NCBI RefSeq assembly: GCF_030052815.1
Contig: NC_079504.1
Span: 55,989,502-56,053,501 of the forward strand
Length of the DNA stretch: 64,000 nucleotides
Reading direction: 5' to 3'
Source: Hevea brasiliensis
Taxonomy: Eukaryota; Streptophyta; Magnoliopsida; Malpighiales; Euphorbiaceae
Shown here: in pieces, positions 57,839 to 64,000 of the stretch
Numbering within the stretch: the first letter of the stretch is position 1
Layout: each line of letters starts with the position of its first letter
Notes under the pieces: generated by a model
The model's database searches: none
Told to the model about the DNA's origin: nothing
Seen by the model: only the letters and a program-made list of their open reading frames with translations
Made by a program: the position numbers and the translations under genes

Positions 57839-60800
57839 TCATGAAAAAGAACTGTTAAGTCAGTCAAATAATTAGGTCAGGGAGCCGGAAGAAATATTGA
57901 ATTATTTGCAAATCGGGTTAAACCGGCGAGGGGCAATTTGGTCAATTGACCCCGAGAGCTGACTCCTGACCTGACTGTCAACTAAAATCGGAGAAAAGAA
58001 AATTTCAGAGTCGGGAATTAAATTAAAGAACTAATAGAAAAATAAATAAAAAAAAAGAAAAAGAAAAGTTAAAAAGGTAATGACATCATGTGGTGACATA
58101 AGCATGATGCAATAAATTTTTTAGTTTTAAAAGTTGAAATTTTGGGATAATTTCTAACAATTAAAAAGACAAAAAGAGAAAAGAAAAAATTTGGTCTTCT
58201 TCTTTATCTTCAATGCCGTCCACTCTCTCTCTCTCATCCCTTTCATCTCCTTCATGAAACCTCCATTGAAGCCCACCTAAAGCTCCCTTAAACCCTAAAT
58301 TTTGCCATGAAATCTCTGCATCCCTTAACTAAAACTTGTGCTTGAGCTTTGATAAGAAGGTTGAGAGTAAATAAATCAAGCAAAGTTTGAAGATTTGGAG
58401 AGAAAAATTCTGCTCACTTAAGGTTGGTATTCTTCCTTCATTCTCTCTTTGAATTTATGTTTAAGTAGCTAAGTTACACTTATAATTAACAAATAAGTGA
58501 ATAAAATCAAGCATGGTAGACCAAATTGAAATGTGGGCAGCTAGGGTTTAGGTTTGAGGATGAATAATTTTGATAAAAATTATGAATTAGTTAAGTGTGA
58601 ATGAGTGTATAAATTCTAAATATGCATTTAGAGTTCAACAAATGAGCTAAACATGGAAGTTAGGATTTTGGACCTAGGGTTTAAGAGACAAAATTTGGAG
58701 AAATGGGGAAATGATGTGTTTGATCTAGTTTGAGGTGATAAATGGTCATTTGTGACCAAATGAAGTGTGTTGGAAATGTTGGAGTTGAGTTTAAATTCGG
58801 ATTCAATGTGGTCATGCTGCAGGCAGTAGGACCAAGGTCCCTTTGAGGGACCAAAACTGAAAATTTACAAGTCCAATTGGTATGAGACTAATTGGGAATG
58901 AAAATAGACACAAAATGACACAATTTTCATTTAGAAATCATGCCCAAAAAGTGACCAAAACCTAGTGAACAAATTGACCAAATCCGGATTTTCTCAGTCT
59001 GACCTGTACAAAAATAACCAAATGAACAGTGTTAGTTCATTTGACCATAACTTGGGCTAGGCAGGTCTAAATAACCTGAAATTTTACCAGTGGACAGCTG
59101 AGATGTAGAACTAAAACTTTAATGAAGAACACAAACCCAAATTATGCCATTAACCAAGTCATTTGGCCACCCAAAGTTGGTAACCTAAAACTACCAGAAC
59201 CAGAATTTGCCCAGAAATCTGGGTTAAGCCCAATCCGGCAACCATGATTCAAATGGCTATAACTTGAGCTACAAAACTCTAATTGGAGTGATTCAGAAGA
59301 AGAATAAATTTAAGACAATAGGAAACATTTTTTATGAAGGATGTTTCGCCAAATTCTAATAGAAAAATGACCAATGGAACAGTGTAACTTAAGACACCAA
59401 AACTTAAAATTTGCAAATTTGCCTAAAAGACTTAGAATTTGAGTAAACAACCAAAACCAAAAAATTTAGTGACCAAAATGTGGTATGTGGGTGAAGTTGG
59501 AATTTCCATACCTATTAAGTCTTAGAAAGTCAACAAATTGACTTGAATAGTGTAGTGAATAGTAACCCCGAAACACAAAATTTAAAGAACATCAAGTATA
59601 GCACATTAGAGCTAGTAAAAGTGAATTTAAATTATTTTTGGATTTATGTTAAGTTATGGTATTGAAACACTGTGAAACTGTGTGTTTTAGTGGAAAAGAA
59701 CACCGGGAGAGAACACCAGGAATCGAGTCAAGGCCAAGAGGCGACTCGCTTAAGGTTTGTGCATAACGTATAATTTCTGTAAATTATCTTCTGCATATTG
59801 TTTTGAATAATTTGAAGTATTGAATTGTGACATCATTATGATGAAGTATTTATGATACTTTGATTTAAATTGTTGAAAGTTATTTGTGTATATTTGAATT
59901 AGCAATGTTTAGTAAATTGTTAAGATAAGTTTGGAAATCACAGTGTCATGACCATATATTTGAACACCTCACTAGCATGACTAGTGGGGATAATCAGTTT
60001 TGAATTTTGATTCCTTCTCTGGTTGAAGTGTTGAGGTTTGTGCCAGTAGAAGAAGAAAAAGAATGGGTTCCCATATATTTGAGCTAGCTAGCCTTGTGAT
60101 GTGACTTCTCCTTAGCCTCTGGCTATTGAGATTATATTTGTTTCGAACGACATAATATAACTGTGGGTTTTATAAAATGTGTTTTGACACTTCAAAATGA
60201 AATTGATTGGATTAAAATCTCATAATTTATGTTTTGTATTTAATTCTCATGTTCAGTCCAATTTTTGAATAAATATGATTTAAACTCTGCATAAAGATTA
60301 TTTTAGTATGTTGTGCACCACTGAGTCCTAGTACTCAGCGATGGCTGTTATTGCTGTCGCAGATATAGAGACTAGAAGAGCAGCAGAGTGAGCTACTGAG
60401 GACAGAGAAGCTACCTGCTTTGAAGCTATTGGGTATAATTTGTACCCTGACTATAAATATTTATTTTGATGTATATAATGCACGTAAATGTATGGACATG
60501 TAAAATTGGTCTTGAGCAGCTTGTACAAAGTTTGTAATAAATTTTAGTTTGGATTTTCCTAAAGTAAATTTTTAGTATGATGTATATAAAATGTTTTATC
60601 TTTAATGGAATATGAATAGAAATATTTTATTTTAATTTGAATAAATTGATTGATAGTATTTTGATGATTACTGAATTTTTTTGGAAATTGAGAAACGATG
60701 ATTGTTGAATTTTGAAACTTGAGAAATTGGTTGGGATTATTGTGGAGTTGTTGAAATTGTTGAGATAAATTATTAGAAGTGTTTTTTTTTTTTAGGCATT

Positions 60801-61072
60801 TGAAGAACTGTTTTCTCAAAATACAGACGACACTCTGCCGAAATTTTTATAAAATTTGTAAAAAAAAAAAATGGGCAAAAAATTTTAACTAGTTTTCAAC
60901 TTTAATTAAATGTTTTAATACCTATTAGTAAATTCTCACCACTTATAAAAGTAAAAAAATTGTTTTAAAATCCTTTATAGGATACTTAATGAGTTATCAG
61001 TCGGTGAAGTTTGGTAGTTCATTAGGTATTCTATGGGATCATTTATGCCTTACTAAGTGGTAAGGTGTGACA
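57839..61072 (+). repeat. 5' LTR of the terminal gypsy element, right piece
   Basis: This continues the LTR interrupted at 52572, with the GGGCAATTTGGTCAATTGAC box at 57931, a C/T-rich stretch at 58215, two or three about 200-bp modules (59030-59350), the CACTGAGT-CTCAGCGATGGCTG box near 60321, and the final TAAGGTGTGACA. It contains no gene. Confidence 0.87.
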
Positions 61073-61080
61073 TGTTTTAG

Positions 61081-61092
61081 TGGTACCAGAGT
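61081..61092 (+). promoter_or_regulatory. Primer-binding site of the terminal gypsy element
   Basis: TGGTACCAGAGT lies eight bases after the LTR and differs at two positions from TGGTATCAGAGC, the initiator-Met site. The decay fits an old copy. Confidence 0.75.
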
Positions 61093-61366
61093 AAAATTTT
61101 TGAAGTATGTTTTAACTTGAAAATTTGTGTTTTTCTTTGTTAAGTACAACTGCTCAATGTCCATATTTGTTACATACAGTGCATTACATCATAAATATGA
61201 ACTAACGGAGGGAAATCTCTTTGTGTTATTTGTACAGGAGATACCCTAACTTTAGACAGAAATCGAAGAAGGAGATTGCTCAGTCGAGCAATTTGTTGAA
61301 GCTGAGGCATAAGCGGAAGCCCCAGCTTTACAGAATGTCAGTGGATTAGTAGCACCAGCCCCACAA

Positions 61367-62365
61367 ATGCCGCAGTTTCCTGCACAGTTTGCACAGCAGA
61401 TGGCTACGATGTTTCAACAAATGGCTGGGGGTATGCCTGCTCAAGTTCCACCCGGGACACCTGTGGCACAACCATTGCCTCCAGCTAGACAGTATGATAA
61501 GTTATTGAAGTATAGGGCTACAGAATTTAAGGGTATAGTGGACCCTTTAGAGGCAGAGCAATGGCTTGAAAGGATGGATAGAGTATTTAAGAAGCTGCAC
61601 TGCCAAGATGAACTGAAGTTTGAATATTCTGTGTCATTACTGCAAAGGGATGCGTATGATTGGTGGAAAACTATCCCCCATAGCTTGGCTGAACCACTAG
61701 TACTGACCTGGGATGACTTCATTAGAGAATTCAGACAAAAATACGTCCCAGACGCATATGTGGATCAAAAGTTGCAAGAATTTCTGAGTCTGAAGCAAGG
61801 GAGTAAATCAGTGGCAGAATATGAGAGGGAGTTCTCCCGCTTAAGTCATTATGCTGGGAGTCTCCTTTCTATCAGCAAGGAACGGTGCAAGAGATTTGAG
61901 ACTGGTTTGAAGCCCAGTTTGAGAATGCAAGTAGTGGGATTCAGACGCAGCAATTTTTCAGAACTCATGTCTCAAGCACTTAAGCTAGAAAGGATTGAAT
62001 TAGAAGCAACACCTGTAAAAGAAAAATCAGAAAAAGTTGAGAAATCAGAGAAAGACAAGGGAGAAAAGTCAGTAGAGCCAAGTTCTGGTGGTACTTCTGG
62101 GAAGAGAAAGAAATTTGGTGGACCTAGTAGAGGTTGAGGTGGAAGATTTGGAAGGGGTTGATTCTCTGGACAGAGACCCCCTAGGTCTAGTCAGCAGTCG
62201 AGCAGGGGTTCATATCCTGCCCGCCCCTGTGAGACTTGTGGCAATATTCATGGGGGAGAATGCTATTGGGCCACTGGAGCCTATTTTAACTGTCGAGGCA
62301 AGGGCCATCTTGCTAAAGACTGCACTAGTGCTCCTAGATACGGTCCAGCTCCTATGACTGCTTAA
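61367..62365 (+). pseudogene. Chromovirus gag of the terminal gypsy element
   Basis: The 256-residue frame begins MPQFPAQFAQQMATMFQQMA; stops lie just upstream, so the true start may be earlier and lost. Capsid blocks: YRATEFKGIVDPLEAEQWLE, FEYSVSLLQRDAYDWWKTIP, LTWDDFIREFRQKYVPDAYV, FLSLKQGSKSVAEYEREFSR. A lysine/glutamate linker follows. A TGA at 62135 and another shortly after stand in an arginine/glycine-rich region where CGA codons are expected. Beyond them the zinc-binding pair CETCGNIHGGEC and NCRGKGHLAKDC follows; the first cysteine of the second knuckle is replaced by phenylalanine. A TAA ends this part near 62365. Confidence 0.9.
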
Positions 62366-62503
62366 GGATCTATTCAGAGTCCTTCTTTCAGAAGTTCACA
62401 ACCTGTTGGCAGAGGAAGAGGTAGAGGTAGAGGCACTGCTTCTGGCAGTTAGGGCACTGTTGGTCAGTCAGCACAAGGAAGTGCTTCAGCCAGAGTTTAC
62501 ACG

Positions 62504-63004
62504 ATGAGACAACGAGAAGAGGCTGAGACTTTTGATATTGTAGCCAGTACATTTTCTATCTCTGATCAAGAAGTATTTGTGTTATTTGATCCGGGTTCAA
62601 CCCATTCATATATTAGTGCTAGCATAGTCAGTTCACTTACTGTTCCATGTGTCCAAATGGGTTTTGAAGTGCTAGTAACTAGTCCGTTAGGACAAGAGAT
62701 TCGGGTCAACAGAATTTCTAGGGATTGTCCTTTGGTGATCCAAGGACATGTTTTCCTGTCAGATTTGATTGAAATGCCCTTCAAGGATTATGATATTATC
62801 TTGGGCATGGATTGGTTAGCCAGGCATCATGCCATGAATGACTATAGACTGAAGACGGTCACTTTTGGTCTCCCTCTGTACGGTGATGTGGTAATACATG
62901 GGGAGAGGCATTTATTGCCATCAAACATCATTTCGGCTGCACTAGCCAGAAGGATGATCAGAAAGGGATGTGAAGCATACTTGGCACATGTGATAGACAC
63001 CTAA
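62504..63004 (+). pseudogene. Chromovirus retropepsin (PR)
   Basis: A 166-residue frame: VYTMRQREEAE-type lead-in, then VLFDPGSTHSYISASIVSSL with the active site D-P-G-S (in plant chromoviruses D-[ST]-G or D-P-G-S/A are both usual), the block DYDIILGMDWLARHHAMNDY, and the tail ARRMIRKGCEAYLAHVIDT ending in TAA at 63002. In relatives a glutamine continues here. PR would process gag-pol. Confidence 0.9.
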
Positions 63005-64000
63005 GTGGGGAGCCCAGCACTGAGGGACATCCCTATAGTATGTGACTTTCCGGATGTGTTTCCTAATGAATTGCCAGGATTACCTCCAGAAAGAGAGGTG
63101 CAATTTGAGATTGATGTTATGCCTAGTGTGGACCTAATCTCCATAACGCCATATAGAATGGCACCTGTAGAATTGAAATAGTTGAAAGTGCAGTTGCAAG
63201 AATTGCTCGACAAGGGCTTTATCCACCCTAGTATTTTACCTTGGGGAGCGCTAGTGTTGTTTGTTAAGAAGAAGGATGGAACTCTCCGCTTATGTATTGA
63301 TTATCGGCAGTTGAATAAGGTGACAATAAAGAATAGATATCCATTGCCCCGCATTGATGACTTGTTTGATCAGTTGAGGGGTACAACTGTGTTCTCCAAA
63401 ATTGACCTGAGATCAAGTTATTATCAGTTGAAAGTACAGAAGCAGAGTATCCCTAAAACTGCCTTTAGAACCCGCTATGGCCATTATGAGTTCTTGGTTA
63501 TGCCATTCGGGTTAACTAATGCTCCAGCTACTTTTATGGATATGATGAACACTATCTTCAGACCATACCTCGTCCAGTTTGTTGTGGTATTTATTGATGA
63601 TATATTGGTCTATTCGAGGAGTGCAGAAGAGCATGATAGACATCTGCGGATTATACTACAGACTTTGAGGGAGAAACAACTATATGCCAAATTATCGAAA
63701 TGTGAATTTTGGCTGAAAGAAATATCTTTCTTGGGACATGTAGTATCAGAAGAGGGCATCAAGGTAGATCCAAGTAAGATATAAGCTGTCCTTAATTGGA
63801 GGCCACCTAGAAATATCACAGAGATTCGCAGTTTTCTGGGTTTAGCTGGATACTACCGTCGATTTGTGAAGGGATTGTCCATGTTGGCATCTCCATTGAC
63901 TAAGCTGCTTAGAAAAGATGTGAAATTTCAGTGGACGGATAAATGCCAACAGCGTTTTGATGAATTAAAGAAATGTTTGACTGAAGCTCCAGTCCTGACT
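63005..64000 (+). pseudogene. Chromovirus reverse transcriptase (cut by window end)
   Basis: Linker VCDFPDVFPNELPGLPPERE and PYRMAPVELK, a TAG at 63179-63181, then a 200-residue frame: [57 protein letters not shown] (first catalytic aspartate), [20 protein letters not shown] and the active-site box [34 protein letters not shown] follows, with TAA at 63782. Thumb and connection sequence [40 protein letters not shown] and the start of RNase H run to the window end. All three catalytic aspartates are present, but two stops interrupt it. Confidence 0.92.

Larger units (their letters stand above)
52262..64000 (+). mobile_element. Ty3/gypsy (Tekay-like chromovirus) element, running off the window
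   Basis: 5' LTR in two pieces (52262-52572 and 57839-61072, about 3.55 kb together), primer site, gag, protease and reverse transcriptase up to the window end. CTCAA at 52257-52261 should be one target-duplication copy; the other is out of view. The LTR belongs to the GGTGTGACA-ending group. Stops in gag, between PR and RT, and in RT show that the copy is dead, but the blocks are well preserved. Integrase and chromodomain would lie downstream and cannot be judged. Confidence 0.9.

Overview
The window is about 64 kb of AT-rich plant nuclear DNA made almost wholly of transposable elements. I found no host gene, tRNA gene or intact rRNA gene. The mixture (CACTA, Athila-type and Tekay/chromovirus-type Ty3/gypsy, Ty1/copia, a Cassandra-like TRIM and a hAT-type MITE) points to a flowering plant, most likely a dicot, in gene-poor probably pericentromeric heterochromatin. 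The species cannot be fixed from the sequence alone; Euphorbiaceae is only a guess.

Layout. Bases 1-220 are unassigned. From 221 to about 3855 lies the end of a decayed CACTA transposon: terminus, subterminal repeats and transposase remnants on the minus strand, with a hAT-type MITE at 985-1567. At about 3855 it meets the RT start of a minus-strand Ty3/gypsy element that acts as host for most of the window. Read on the minus strand, the host gag starts near 47226, runs to 46210, resumes at 10450-10094, resumes again at 4844, and ends in the RT start at about 3856. The gaps are later insertions: a Cassandra-like TRIM (4845-5596), a 4.5-kb solo LTR (5601-10093) and an Athila element (10451-46204, target duplication TGTAC).

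The Athila element (LTR, PBS, gag, PR, RT, RNase H, IN, ORF3, PPT, LTR) has its 3' LTR split by a minus-strand 3.5-kb LTR (21750-45063). That LTR is split by a Ty1/copia element (22409-42177). The copia element is itself interrupted twice: by a composite unit (26101-32366, target duplication CCTGA) whose ends are inverted copies of a 151-bp TRIM LTR enclosing a gag fragment and a 4.5-kb LTR, and by a solo LTR (36304-39772, target duplication ACTTA) in its RNase H domain. The nest is therefore five insertions deep.

At 47278-52261 two more long LTRs of the same broad family follow in opposite orientation. From 52262 to the window end runs a plus-strand Ty3/gypsy element whose 5' LTR is split by a young minus-strand gag-protease element lacking RT, RNase H and IN (52573-57833, target duplication GAAAA).

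The coding regions all belong to transposable elements, and nearly all are broken by stops or frameshifts. Most replacement stops fit C-to-T change in CAA, CAG or CGA codons, as expected of methylated, silenced DNA. Exact or near-exact target duplications at most nested levels support the reconstruction. I saw no new defence or biosynthetic system. The least ordinary items are the inverted-TRIM composite, the gag-protease element whose pol tail is encoded in its LTR, the 5S-bearing TRIM, and repeat arrays in several retrotransposon leaders.
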